From positions 14,686,062 to 14,750,061 of the forward strand of contig CM018031.1 of assembly GCA_008638375.1 (NCBI GenBank): a stretch of DNA of 64,000 nucleotides, written 5' to 3'. Under the pieces are notes generated by a model that was not told where the DNA came from, ran no database searches, and saw nothing but the letters and a program-made list of their open reading frames with translations. Shown here one piece after another: positions 49,162-62,307 of the stretch. Positions within the stretch are counted from its first letter, which is position 1; the number at the start of each line of letters is the position of its first letter. This stretch comes from Nyssa sinensis (Eukaryota; Streptophyta; Magnoliopsida; Cornales; Nyssaceae). A program made the translations under genes and the position numbers.

Positions 49162-52043
49162 TTACATATATGAGCTAAATACCAAAGCAATTTGATGGGA
49201 AGAGGCCAAGAAGTCCAATCTTTTCTCAAGTGTGGAAAATGTGGAAATGAACATTAACATTACGGAGTACTTTGTATGTACCGTATATAAAATTTGGAGG
49301 GCAACTGTATGTGTCTTTGCGCTGGGCTTGGGTTGGACCGTTGGAGTTTGAGATTGTTTTGATACATTCTTGCTTTCGTTGTTGTGGTTTTTCCGTTTTG
49401 TGTTTTCAACAATTTTTTCTTGGTTATTTTTATTTTTTAATGAATTCATAAATTTTGAAAATACAAAAAACTACTTTGAATTGTTTTCTAAAAAGAGACT
49501 GTTTTTAGATAAATTTTTTTTCAAAAACATCTTGCGAAATGTTTTGGATATGTATTTAGAAAATTTTTGTAAATCTATTTTGTTGTTGAGTTTCTTAAAA
49601 GTATATTTTAATTTTTTAAAATGTTTGAAAATGTGTTTAGGATATAATTTTTTAATAAAGTAAAAATATGTTTGGTTATGATTTTGAAAATAGTGAAAAA
49701 GATGAAAATGCATTTAGATTGTAAACTAAAAATAATTATTTAAGTTAATTTGTAAAATTAATTATGTCTCCTTTTATTAGTGTAAATAATTTAAAAAATT
49801 AAATTAATTTTTTAAATAATTTTTTGTTTCAATTATTTTTAATATGTACTTTCCACAATATCTATATTTTAAATATTTTTATTTTTCTTTAAGAAATCTT
49901 TTATTTGTTTAAAAAATATTTTTATAATTTATAATACAAGTTTTTGGTTTTCCCTGTCCATCTTTTATGTGATTTACTTTTTAGTTTGGAATCTGTGCCT
50001 ATGTTTTAATTTCTTTTCAAAATTATGAAAATTATTTTCATGGTTGTTTTCAGAAAATTATACCAGGCAAACAGGTTCAAACTTGAGATTTGTGATTTTA
50101 AATCATCATCTTAATCAAATCAAACTTTGATGCTAGCATATGTGATTTAAAGAATCTGGTTTTTGTCATTAGAAAAAATTAAAATGAAAACATTTTCTCA
50201 AAAATTTAAGCTGGAGCATCTATCCACCACTGCAAGAATGATTACAAATCAAAGCATTTGAAATGCTGGAACATAAAGTCACGAATCTCATAATCCAAAA
50301 TTATAAACCATCTCCTAATTTTTCTTTCTTTTCTTTTCTACCAAACAATAATGGGATTTGAATCATTTTCTTCTCTTTGTTGGTTAATAAACCAATTATT
50401 TATAACTAGTAAAAGAGAAAAAACGAAAAGAAAAGTAATAAACCCCCTTTTTTTTTTTATACTTTTTCTTTTATGAAGCACCATGTTTCTCGGATGTGAA
50501 AGGAGTAACATTTCGTAAGAGAATTTCCAGGGAAAAAAAGTTGTGGTTAGGAGTGGACTTCTGCACCCTTGTACTTATGATCTAGGGTACAGTGCCTTTT
50601 CTATTAGGGTATCTGTCCACGTTTTTGAAGTTGAACTAAGACATGACAATTTGACATGACCATTCGCGACTCGTTTTATCTCACTTTTAATGAAGTGAGT
50701 ATGAAATATTTATAAATGTAGTTGCAATGGTATTAAAGTATGACTTTTAAAATTTTATTAAGTTTGAGACAGGTTTAAGAGATGGTTATTGTATTTTGAT
50801 CTTGTCTTATTTATATATTAATTTATTTTATATATATTATATTTATCAATAAATAACATTATATAAAATTAGTTTTAAAATTTTTTATATCATATAATAT
50901 ATTTTTTTTCTTCTTGTATTAGTTATTTTGGTAAAAGAATTTAATTTACTTATCAAAATAAATTTTTTTTTACTTAATATATATATATATATATATATAT
51001 GAGTTCGGGGTTGGACAAGATAGAATCAGGAAATATAAATATGGTCGGAATTGAGATTGAAGTAAATCTCTAAATGGGACGAGAAATATACATAATGTCG
51101 AAGTTAGGAAAAGGTCACTCTGTTTCAAACCTTTTCCGTTGTCTTTTTTACTCAAGACCGATATGACTTGTTGAAGTAGTATTTTTGACATTCGTTTTAT
51201 ATATATATATATATATATATATTACTTATAATACTTATAATAAAAAGTAAAGGTTTCGTCCAACCCTTGCTTTGTTTTTTTAGACTAATTCAGTATTTTG
51301 TCCCCAATTTATTAAATTGTTTGCAATATTTATTTATGAGTTATTTATTACTTTATTCTTATGTCGCGGACTTCTGATAAGTATATATAAATTCCTTGAA
51401 TCATGTCGCGGACGTCTGATTAGTATATATAAATTCCTTGTACAACACCGATTCTTATTAGCCCCGTCTTTTACTATTACACTTAAATTATAGTTTTTTT
51501 TTTTTTATACAAAGAGAAATCCCGAGGCGTCAACTTTCGGGGCGGAGGCTAGGAGTGCAATTCCCTCCCCCCCCCCTCTTTCCCTTTCAAAGTATTAAAA
51601 ATCTGTCTTTTTTTCTATATATTTTATAGAAATTCTTTTAAAAAATTTATGAGTTATCCTTTTAAAATTTTTAATATTTTTATAAAATATTCTTAAGTTT
51701 TAACTTTCGTATCCCTCAAGCTTAAGGTCTAAATTTGTCACTGTTTATGATGACATAATTTTTTTTTATTTTAATTTACTTATTGATAATTGTTGATCAG
51801 TCTAATTGACCTTTACATTATAATTATTTTATTTTAAAATAATTATTCAGTGAATTCATTACACGCATACGACAATTTTTTAATTATAGCATTTCGTGAA
51901 ATCAGTTACAACTCTTATGGGTACATTGAATAATCCATAACTTGAATTTGTGAACATAGAAAAACCTCATAAAAACAGTGGTGGCAGATCTTCATATCTT
52001 TAATTTTGGACTCAAAAAACAGTGAGAATAAAAGTCACCCAAT

Positions 52044-52083
<40 letters not shown>

Positions 52084-53377
52084 AAGGGTTCAAATTGAAG
52101 ATAGCTACAATATAGTTGTTTTATTGTTCTAATGGATGCTGCTGCTGGTCAAGCCAAACCTAACTCAACTATAGTAGTCATGACTTTCGTGAGACTAGGC
52201 ATGACAGTTAATAAGGAAGATAACGACCCCGCGCATTGTTTCAAACTCATTGACGCACGCTGTCTAATCATTATTAAATTAAACTAATTGCAAAAATTTC
52301 TTTGTTTCCAAATTTAATTATTATTATTTAGATGATTGATGGAATTCAAGAAAAAAATTGGTGGGTACTGCTTGTTTTAGATGCCAGAATGATGGGAAGT
52401 AATGCTGTGAAAGTCATTGGATCATTTTTCTCGTTTGAGAATCTCTTTCCTTCTTACACTCCCGTCTCGAAGAGTAATTATGATCAATTATGTTGTTATA
52501 TTCTAATAGATTATTTATTTTATTTTTTAATTTTTTAATATTATTATTAATTTTCTGTTGAAGTCTATCGTATAGAGATATTCCACATTAAATGGATGGA
52601 TTTATAGATTTTGTTATAAACGTAATCGGTTACTTCCAATTATGTAAATCAATAGTTCATTGAAAGTTATAATCAAAATAAAACTTTGTTAAAATAAAAA
52701 TAAAAAAATCATTTTCAGGAGCATGAATTTTGGTCGAGATTCGATATAGAACACAACATTAGCAGTAAGTTTTGATTAATCAAGGGTGTTTCATCCTACT
52801 TGGACAATGTTGACCTCAATCCAGAAGTTATCAAAAAAAGATTTAATTGAATTTTTGACAATAATTGTTATTGAGGTATTTTAGTAAAAGAATTTTGTAA
52901 ATGTGATGCTAAACTGAATTTTCTCTTTCACCCTTTATATTTATATAGGGTGAGTTTAGGAATGAAAGTTGTAATAAAACACTGTTTTGAGGGGACAAAC
53001 GCGCCACAACCAATAGACTTTATTCACTTTAAGTTTTAAAATTGCTGGGGGAGCTTGAAATTGCCAAAGTTCATGAGCACTTTGACAATTCGAATTAGCT
53101 ATAATCAATGTTAGGACTTGCGCGCGGGTGAGAGAGGTTGAACACTTTCTCCGCCTAGTTCATTACTCAGAGAGAGAGAGAGAGAGAGCAGTCATTTTTC
53201 TTTCACAGTATTTCATTGCAGCCCAGACATGTCAAGCTCACAAATGTATTCTCCAATATTCTTCCATTCATTTTCTCCTTATGATTTGGAAGCTATCTTA
53301 ATCCCTCATTCAACTTATTAAAGAATTATGATCCACTCATTTTACCATCTCCACTGATTTCGCTTGCCTAAAGTCTC

Positions 53378-53415
<38 letters not shown>

Positions 53416-53913
53416 ATAAAGAGAGAGGCAGAGACTTTTAGCTAGCTAGATTACACTAAAGTGCTAGCGGTCTGAAAGGGAAACTGGTTGGCATAAAGAC
53501 TAAAAGACCATCTCCGCTCAAAACCGTGTGGACCTGCTTGTAACCCACAGTAAACAGAAAATGATGGTCATATTGGCTTGGGTCAGTGATGCTCTAGAAC
53601 CTTGAAAATCATCACTTATTTGTAGAATACATACACACAGACACATCATCATCATCCCTCTTTTTTCTTTTTTTAATGTAGAAGCTCAGCTGGCCATATA
53701 TAATACTATGGGTGATCAGCTGGCACAAACCAGAACTTAATTGGTCATGCATGCAAGCCAATTAAGCACATTGATTAGGTATACAAAACTTAGGTTCACT
53801 TCAATTAATATTTAAAATCTTTGGTCAAGAATGTTTGGTCTTGGTCTTTGTCGTGGATATAATGCAAATTTGCAGAGGCTGAGCTGCCCCTATATTAATT
53901 CAAGAATTTCCTG

Positions 53914-53956
<43 letters not shown>

Positions 53957-54939
53957 TCTATTAGCCGGATTGTGTTTTAAATGTAACGATCAAAATTAAG
54001 TAATATGTTGGTCAAGAAACCCAAAACCATATGGGCTTTTGAAATTAAATTGCTTCAACATCTCATTGATTAAGTGTACAACCAAACCCTACTTTTATAA
54101 ATTAATTAGAGTACTAGGACGATTGAATTTTCTAAGGTTTCAATTGCGTATAAACAGCTGTGTGATGCAGCGTTTATGGGCGTGATCGTGACTGTGACTG
54201 TTTGACTAGTTAGAAATCGAAGGTGTTTTTTTTTTTTTTGAATTGTACCAAACTTGGGAAATTTATGAGCATAATTGGAGTTGTTGGTCTTATATGATGA
54301 CTATATCACCAAATTACAAACTGTTTGCCTCCCTAACAATAGGGTATTTTTGTGCCCCAAAGTCTAATAAAAGAATTGACACTTCTCAGTCAAACATCAG
54401 AGGCTAATATCCGCTTGATAAGTGGTATGCACGAGATTTTTGTTCGGAAAGACTATTTTGATGACTTAAATTGTGATTTATAAATTATAATGAAATAATT
54501 TTATCATTGCACCAAGTTCAATGACTGGAGAGGCTAAAGTCAGCTTGGCCTTGTGAAATGACAGACATCAAATTCATTCTAGACTGGCAATAATCTTAAG
54601 TTTTTTTTTTTATGATATACATTTATAGTGTGTTAGTTTTGTAATTTCGTGCTAGTGCATTTAAAACAACATTAATTATATGAATGAAAGAAAATCATAT
54701 TGATGGTATATTGACGTCAATGAACCAAAATAAAAGCGTCAATAGACTGCCATTTGGAACACGCAATGTGTGTTTATATATATACATGCATATACACAAA
54801 CATATATAGAACCATAAAAATGACTTATGGGAAACATTCATGCAGCATAATGGTCCCAATCAAGGCTTGAGAAGCCACCACATCACATGGACTTCTTTAT
54901 GCTTGAATTTTGGGCACGAGGCTGCTTGTGTCAACAAGC

Positions 54940-54983
<44 letters not shown>

Positions 54984-55086
54984 ACTGAGTTTTTTAATGA
55001 CCAATCACTAATCCAAGTAAATCCAACTGAATGAGTTTTTTAATGACCAATCACTAATCCAAGTAAATCCAACTGAGCATTGTAAG

Positions 55087-55132
<46 letters not shown>

Positions 55133-55377
55133 CACGTCCACACGCAAAAGACTGTGTGTCAGAGAGGGGTCCAACCACATACATATCGATATTTTTTCTT
55201 AAAAGAGACAATAAATTAAAAATAAAGTGATTATATAAAAAAATGGGGTTGTGCTGTAGATATGGAGAAACATATCCATTCTTTTGTGTTAATTTGTGTA
55301 TATAAAAATATAGATAATATACGAGATGTAGCAAATATATATATATACCAGTTGTTTTTTAGTTTGTGTATATAGAG

Positions 55378-55412
<35 letters not shown>

Positions 55413-55497
55413 AAAAATATAATTTAAGAGATATAACAAACAAACAAAAAAAAATAGCAATTGTTTTAACTAGAAGACTTACATCTTTACATGTGTA

Positions 55498-55529
<32 letters not shown>

Positions 55530-56257
55530 GATATATGGATAAAGTGCACACATATATAAGCATTCTAATTGAAAATAAGATATATGATATAAGATATTAT
55601 TGGTTAGATTTAAATTTTTTTTTTTTTTGGATATAGATATTTACTAGGCTTTTTTATCTTAGACTTTTATGTGTTAGACTTCTAGTAGCATTGTAGAGTT
55701 ATAAAAATTTGGAGGCTTCTTTACAAATGAGACCTAAAGCAATTATTTTTTTCGCTTAATGACTTATACCACAAAGATAAGAAAAAAATTTTGGTAATAA
55801 AATAACATGAAGAAACTCTTTGATAATTCAAATTAGTTTTAAACATGTGATGAAAATGATATCATGATGATACTTTAATTTAAAATATATTTTATATGTC
55901 AAAATTTAATTTACATTATTATTAAATTTTTCGAAACTACCTTATCAAGGGACTTTTTTTCAAAGTTAAGAGGTTCTCCATTGGGCTAGTTAAAAAAACT
56001 AACCTAGTAGTTGCCACCTAGACATGTTAGTTGTTCTTGTATCATAAGTTAACGTTAACACCACTTTCCTTCTCCAATGTACATGTTAACTCCCCTTTTC
56101 GGTCCTACACTTTTTTATTGTTGTGACTATTGTGCCTCGTTCTACATTTCTCTCTCCTCCTTTTCTCTCTTTCATTTTTCTTCCTATTCTCTCACATGAA
56201 ATATTTAAAAAGTATTTTTCTTATTCTTATAACTGATCAAAAAACTAACCACAAGAA
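48201..56257. other. AT-rich intergenic DNA with many microsatellites, no gene seen
   Basis: Microsatellites: (CA)n(TA)n 49131-49160, (TA)n 50978-51000, 51198-51222, 52047-52079, (GA)n 53169-53188, (TA)n(TG)n 53377-53415, (TA)n 53917-53954, 54940-54980, 55090-55130, 55380-55410 and 55508-55528. A tandem duplication of about 42 bases, with ATGTCGCGGAC and AGTATATATAAATTCCTTG, lies at 51361-51443. I found no convincing coding frame or RNA gene in these 8 kb. Confidence 0.5.
54986..55077. repeat. 46-bp direct tandem duplication between two (TA)n tracts
   Basis: Copy 1 (54986-55031) and copy 2 (55032-55077) are identical except at the last base, starting TGAGTTTTTTAATGACCAAT. Long (TA)n runs lie on both sides. 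Confidence 0.85.
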
Positions 56258-56750
56258 CACTACAGGAATCTCCACTATTAGCGACGCCCACATGCATCGC
56301 TAATAGTAAAAAACAGCGTTGCTAAAGGTATTTTGCGACGCACAATGTGCGTCGCTACCAATGCCATAAATAGTCGTGTTGCTAATACTATTAGTGATGC
56401 ACACATCTCTAGTGCCGCTAAATGTAACTATTAGCGACGCACGTAGAGCGTTGCTAATAATTCTTCACATGTGTCGCAAATACTATACAAGGCCGCAAAG
56501 TGTGTCGCAAAAGACCACAATTAGCGACGCACACAAGTTGTCGCAAAAGACAAAAATTAGCGACGCACACGTGAGCGTCGCTAATAGTGTCCTTCTGTGA
56601 CGACCTCTGTGTGGCTAATTGTGGTCTTTTGCGACGCCTTCTGTGCGTCTCTAATGATTGGTATTTAGCGACGCTTTCTTAGCATCGCTAATAGTGTACT
56701 ACACTTATTTCTTTCCTTTTAGCGACGCATTTTGTGCGTCACTAAAAGTC
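56258..56750. repeat. Left subterminal repeat region of the CACTA element
   Basis: At least ten copies of the (T)TAGCGACGC motif or its complement, several as inverted pairs that can form hairpins, e.g. TTGCGACGCACAATGTGCGT at 56332 and TAGCGACGCA...TGCGTCACTA at 56719-56746. Confidence 0.82.
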
Positions 56751-57206
56751 TTTTTTTTTTTTTGAACCAATTTTTTTTGTTTTATTTGTATTTTTAGTCC
56801 TGTTTAAAACCGTATCAATCATCCTGATATACAGTAAATTCTAAGCATTCTGAAATGACTATTAAAAAAAATATATACATTCATATATATATGTTATACT
56901 AATTATGTACATTTATAAAAGTACAATTTAACAATAAAAAGAAAAATTAAAATTGTCTCAAAAAATGTAACTACAGCTGTCCATGAAAAGAAAAAAAATA
57001 AAAATAACAAGTTCCGATGCAAAACACGTAATTTTGGCAGCGTAATAATCCCAATCAATCTGAAATAAAGATCAAATGATATATATTAGAACAATTATTA
57101 AATATATATATATATGAACATAGAATGTGAATAGTTTTTTTTTGCATGCATAAATAGTAAGAACGGCATAAAGTAGCATAAGTTGCAAACCACTGATCCA
57201 AACCAA

Positions 57207-59450
57207 GTGCCGTAAGTTCGTGCAAATCTATTTTATCATTTGTGAGGTGTGTGATGGGGTTTCGGTGTAGTTAAGCTGATATCCGGCATTTTGGTTTGTC
57301 AAAACTCCAAAATAAGCCTTTTTGGAGCTGAAACTTGCACAAATATCAAACCGGGCATCTGAAATGAATGCCGTAAGTTTGTAGAAGTCTATTTTATCAT
57401 TTTTGAGGTGTGAGATGGGGTTTTGATGTAGTTAGGTCGATATCCATCATTTTGGTCCTTCAAAACCCCAAAATGGGCCTATTTGGAGCTGAAAGTTGCA
57501 TAAGTTTCAAATCGGGCATCCGAACCGAGTGCCGTAAGTTCGTGCAAGTCTATTTTATAATTTTTGAGGTGTGTGATGGGTTTCGGTGTAGTTAGGTCAA
57601 TATCCGGCATTTTGGTCTGTCAAAACCCCAAAATGAGCTTTTTTGCAGCTGAAACTTGCATAAGTTTAAAACCGGGCATCCGAACCGAGTGCTGTAAGTT
57701 TGTGTAAGTCTATTTTATCATTTGTGAGGTGTCTAATGGGGTTTCGATGTAGTTAGGCCGATATTCGGCATTTTGGTCTGTCAAAACCCCAAAATGAGCA
57801 TTTTTGAAGTTGAAACTTGCACAAGTATCAACCCGAGCATCCGAACTGAGTGCCGTAAGTTTTTGAAAATCTATTTTATCATTTTTGAGGTGTGTGATGG
57901 GGTTTCAGTGTAGTTAGTCTAATATCCGATATTTTGGTCTGTCAAAACCCCAAAATGAGTCTTTTTGGAGCCGAAACCTGCACAAGTATCAAACCGGGCA
58001 TCCGAACTGAGTGTCGTAAGTTTTTGCAAGTCTATTTTATCATTTTTGAGGTGAGTGATGGGGTTTTGGTGTATTTAGGCCTATATCCGGCACTTTGGTT
58101 TATCAAAACCCCAAAATGAGTATTTTTGGAACTGAAACTTGTACAACTATCAAACCGGGAATCCGAACTTAGTGCCGTAAGTTTGTGCAAGTATATTTTA
58201 TCATTTGTGAGGTGTGTGATGAATTTTTGGTGTAGTTAGGATGATATCCGACATTTTGGTCATTCAAAACCCCAAAATAGGCCTATTTGGAGCTGAAACT
58301 TGCATAAGTTTCAAACCGGCCATCCGAACCGAGTGCCGTAAGTTCGTGCAAGTCTATTTTATCATTTTTGAGGTGTGTGATGGGGTTTTGGTGTAGTTAG
58401 GCCAATATCCAGCATTTTGGTTTGTCAAAACCCCAAAATGAGTCTTTTTGAAGCTGAAACTTGCATAAGTTTCAAACCGGGCATCCAACCGAGTGCCGTA
58501 AGTTCATAAAAGTCTATTTTATCATTTTTTAGGTGTGTGATGGGGTTTCGGTGTAGTTCGGCCGATATCCGACATTTTGGTCTGTCAAAACTCCAAAATG
58601 AGCCTTTTTGGAGCTGAAACTTGCGTAAGTTTCAAACCGGGCATCCGAACGGAGTATTGTAAGTTCGTGAAAGTATTTTTATAATTTTTAAGGTGTTTCA
58701 AAGGGGTTTCGGTGTAGTTAGTCCAATATCTGGCATTTTGGTCTGTCAAAACCCAAAAATGAGCCTTTTTGGAGCTGAAACTTGTATAAGTTTTAAATCG
58801 GGCATCAAACCGAGTGCCGTAAGTTCGTGAAAGTCTATTTTATCATTTTTGAGGTGTGTGATGGGGTTTCGGTATAGTTAGGCCGATATTCGGCATTTTG
58901 GTCTGTCAAACCTCCAAAATGAGTCTTTTTGGAGCTGAAACTTGCATAAGTTTCAAACCGGGCATCCGAACCGAGTGCCGTAAGTTCGTGCAAGTCTATT
59001 TTATCATTTGTGAGATGTGTGATGGGGTTTTGATGTAGTTAGGCTGATATCCGGCATTTTGGTCTATCAAAACCCCAAAATAAGCCTTTTTGGAGCTGAA
59101 ACTTGCAAAAGTATCAAACCGGGCGTCCGAACTGAGTGCCGTAAGTTTGTGCAAGTTTATTTTATAATTTTTAAGGTGTGTTATGGGGTTTTGGTGTAGT
59201 TAGGCCGATATCCAGGATTTTGGTCTGTCAAAACCCCAAAATGAGCATTTTTGGAGCTGAAACTTGCATAAGTTTCAAACCGGGCATCCGAACCGAGTGC
59301 CGTAAGTTCGTGCGAGTCTATTTTATCATTTCTGAGGTGTGTGATGGAGTTTCAGTGTAGTTAGGCAGATATCCAGCATTTTGGTCTGTCAAAACTCTAA
59401 AATGAACCTTTTTGGAGCTGAAACTTGCATCCCTATGAAATTAAATAAGT
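57207..59450. repeat. 161-bp satellite array inside the CACTA element, about 14 monomers
   Basis: The landmark GTGCCGTAAGTT or a close variant recurs at 57207, 57368, 57529, 57689, 57850, 58011, 58172, 58333, 58492, 58652, 58813, 58974, 59136 and 59297, with a truncated relic at 59446. Spacings are 159-162 bases. Each monomer also contains GATGGGGTTTCGGTGTAGTT, GGCATTTTGGTCTGTCAAAA and TTTTTGGAGCTGAAACTTGC. Divergence between monomers is modest and spread evenly. Short open frames crossing it are not genes. Confidence 0.93.
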
Positions 59451-59576
59451 TCGTGCAAGTCTATTTTCATATGTGAAGTGTCATGAAATTTGTAGGCCGT
59501 TAGGCCAAAATCCTTTTTTTTTTTGGTAACATTTTCTATAAATAATAAATGTACCAAATTAAATAATTTTAAAAAC

Positions 59577-61064
59577 TTACCAAGGTTGAGCAGAGCCTCC
59601 CTGCTGGCTGAGGATCGTCTTCATAAGAGCTTCTAGCTGGGCCTGCCGCTCCTTGAGCTCTGTCATCTCAGCCTTCATCTCTACATTCAGTCTCTTCAGC
59701 TGCCTCAACACTCTAGGTGGTTGCGTGAAACTTAACATTGCTCTCGACGGTAGAGAACGATGTTGTCGGCTCCATCCCACTCCCTAAGCCACGCACATAT
59801 CTGCGCCTCTTGTCCCAGAACAGTCTCTTGTATCTGGTTATCAGTCAGGCGGTTGCTCACCCTCAGGGGTCGACTGAACACGCATCTCGACCATCTCCTC
59901 ATAAAAAAACATAAATATATGTTACTACTTTTAAACATTTTAGATTAATATTAAATTAGTAATAGTGGTGTATAAATATTTTCTAACTTACATAAAGCCG
60001 CTGAGCTTCAGGCCCAGTCCAACCCTTCTGGGATTGTAGTGCGTCCTCTGCCACAACTCAATGGGGCTGGGTGGTGCACTGGTCTCCTGGTCTCGCTGCA
60101 GCAAATAAATAGTAGCTTGTGAAGATTGATTTCATAAATACATTATATAATAAGAAATTGATACATTTATTAACTTACCATCTCATGCCTATACCTAATA
60201 AAAGAACGTAATCCACCATAGTGGGTCAACTTTTGCTTGCTTCTGCTCTCGCTATTTTTCTTACTAAATTCCTAAACTTGGCCAAAATAAAGAATGTTAG
60301 TATAAATGACAATGATTCATCATACAACAAAAGTAAGTTTAACAATTTTTACCTGGAATGCATTACTAGCGAACCGGTCGCATAGTAACATCCAATCCTC
60401 CTTCACCACCCCCCTGTAGGGTCATCACGAGGCTCTCTACCTGCTTCTACCTTTGCCTCGTAGTGTATGTGGAGCTTATGTTGATAGTCCCTGAAACGGG
60501 TTCCCAAGTAACGGTCTACTGCCTTCACGACATGAGGCAGGTGGAGATCGATGTCAAATTTCTCCTGTAAAAACATGTCATTGTCAAAACATTACAGCAT
60601 AACATATGTTAAAATTTAGTTGAACACAATAATAAAAGACATACCTGGATATGCGCATGAATATCCCATCTCTCCGCGTTAGTGACCTGACTCCAGTCAC
60701 TAATATAGAGTGGGGCGCGTAGCCGGAAAATGATGTCGACCTCCGTAATGAACTGCTGTACCCACCCAGCAACGGGTTTCAGCAAGCCCGAAGGTATCTC
60801 AATCCGAAGGGGCGCGCCCCCCGTTGCCTCCATCTGAACCTGCAAGTTGCGATTCTTCGACTTACCGCGCCCTTGTCTAGGGGCGGTGGTCGAAGCTTTA
60901 GAAGAAATAAAATAGAAACAATTAGTACCATATTTATATAATAATTAATAAAAATAGAAACTATGCATACCATCGACGGCAGGATCGATCGACCTTACAG
61001 ATGAGAGGGAAGGGGTTGATGGGTCCTGCATAACTGCGTGTTGCCGTGAACCTAGTCCAACCAT
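59577..61064 (-). pseudogene. Plant transposase-type gene (Ptta/En/Spm family), frameshifted
   Basis: Exons on the minus strand join at good GT-AG sites: 61064-60971, 60895-60645, 60564-60353, 60271-60179, 60095-59992, then a last exon from about 59890 to 59577. The translation follows the family block order: IEIPSGLLKPVAGWVQQF, EKFDIDLHLPHVV, then KEDWMLLCDRFASNAFQ, then KKNSESRSKQKLTHYGG, then PSPIELWQRTHYN. It ends in a coiled coil (MKAEMTELKERQAQLEAL). One base is missing in the C-run at 60409-60414, another in exon 5 near 60025, and the last exon changes frame twice. The exon lengths fit exactly once one base each is restored to exons 3 and 5, so decay is recent. These proteins resemble the DNA-binding partner in CACTA elements rather than the catalytic enzyme. 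Confidence 0.82.
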
Positions 61065-62205
61065 ATCTACAAATAAAGTTTAAAAATAAAATTGTTTCTA
61101 TTTAATCATAAAAATTAAAATCCTGATCGAAGTAAAAATGATTACCCATTACATCATAAAATTGAATATCCTATTACATTGTAAAAGCCGAAAACCATTA
61201 CACTTGATACTAACACATGTAACAACTATTACAATTATTCAAAAATTATACATATATATATATATATCTATATTTAAATATAGTTTTTGACAAATAAATA
61301 TTTTTTTTAACTAATCCCCTTAAATATAGTTTAATTTATTTATTCCCTTTAGTAAAAATTTATAGTAAATATTATAAATATTATTGCAATATACTGTTTT
61401 TGTTAATAAAAAGAAAAAATCTCACTTTCGTATCTAACTTTTGTTTATGCAAATTGTACCTAAGTAGGGAATGAAATTGGACCTAAAAATTTAAGGGTCA
61501 AACTTAATTTGAATATTTTTTTTAACATAACGTGATAAAATTGTCATTACCAAAAAAGAAAGACCAGTTGAAAACTTCTAGAAACTTATTTGCATCACTA
61601 ATAATAGAATTTTGCCTAGACGTTTTCTAGCATTTCTATTATTGTGTTTTTTTTTTAATTTAATTTTAAAAGGAATTTTTTTGTGAACAAATAACCTATT
61701 ATAATTTTCAAGAACCATCATACCAAATGTTTGTGTTCTCAACCAAAATCATATATTTCTTTCCATTCTACAATAATTTGAATTTAACATAAAGTATTTA
61801 AAAATTGTAGTAAAAAATATGTTAACATTACATGCAATTATCTCAAAATAAAATTGTTTACACTCTAATTCAAAATCAAAGGAAATCTGAAGAATCCGAA
61901 GACCATATAGCAAAAAATATGAAAATGATCAAATTAAGGAGTAGGTTGAAAAGGAAACAAATGGAATACATGAGAAAGATACTTTTTTGTTTTCGCAATA
62001 GATGGAAAAAGTAACTTCCAAGTAAGCTAAAATAGGATTCACAAGAAGATCGATCCAGAGAGAGAAACCGAGCGACGGAGAAAGAGCGAGCGTCCGATCC
62101 AAAGAGAGAAACCCAACGTCCGATCCAGAGAGAAACCGAGCGACGAAGAAAGAGCGACCGATCGGAGCTAATCCACCGATCCAAACCGAGCGTGTTAGGG
62201 ATCGT

Positions 62206-62253
<48 letters not shown>

Positions 62254-62307
62254 AAATGCAAAACAAAGAGAGCGCAGATCGATTTGACAAACAGATGGAG
62301 TGATTTA
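61065..62307 (-). other. Presumed leader and promoter side of the CACTA gene
   Basis: AT-rich from 61100 to 62030. From 62040 to 62260 it is a purine-rich imperfect tandem region (words such as GATCCAGAGAGAAACCGAGC) ending in a (GA)n run at 62211-62251. On the minus strand this is a CT-rich stretch, as in a plant leader or promoter. No coding frame is supported. Confidence 0.4.

Noticed and set aside
57410..59360. Several short similar open frames (NPKMGLFGAE..., NPKMSLFGAE...) that look like a repeated protein
   Set aside because: They are the same phase of the 161-bp satellite read through successive monomers; 161 is not a multiple of three and stops recur, so no protein repeat is encoded.
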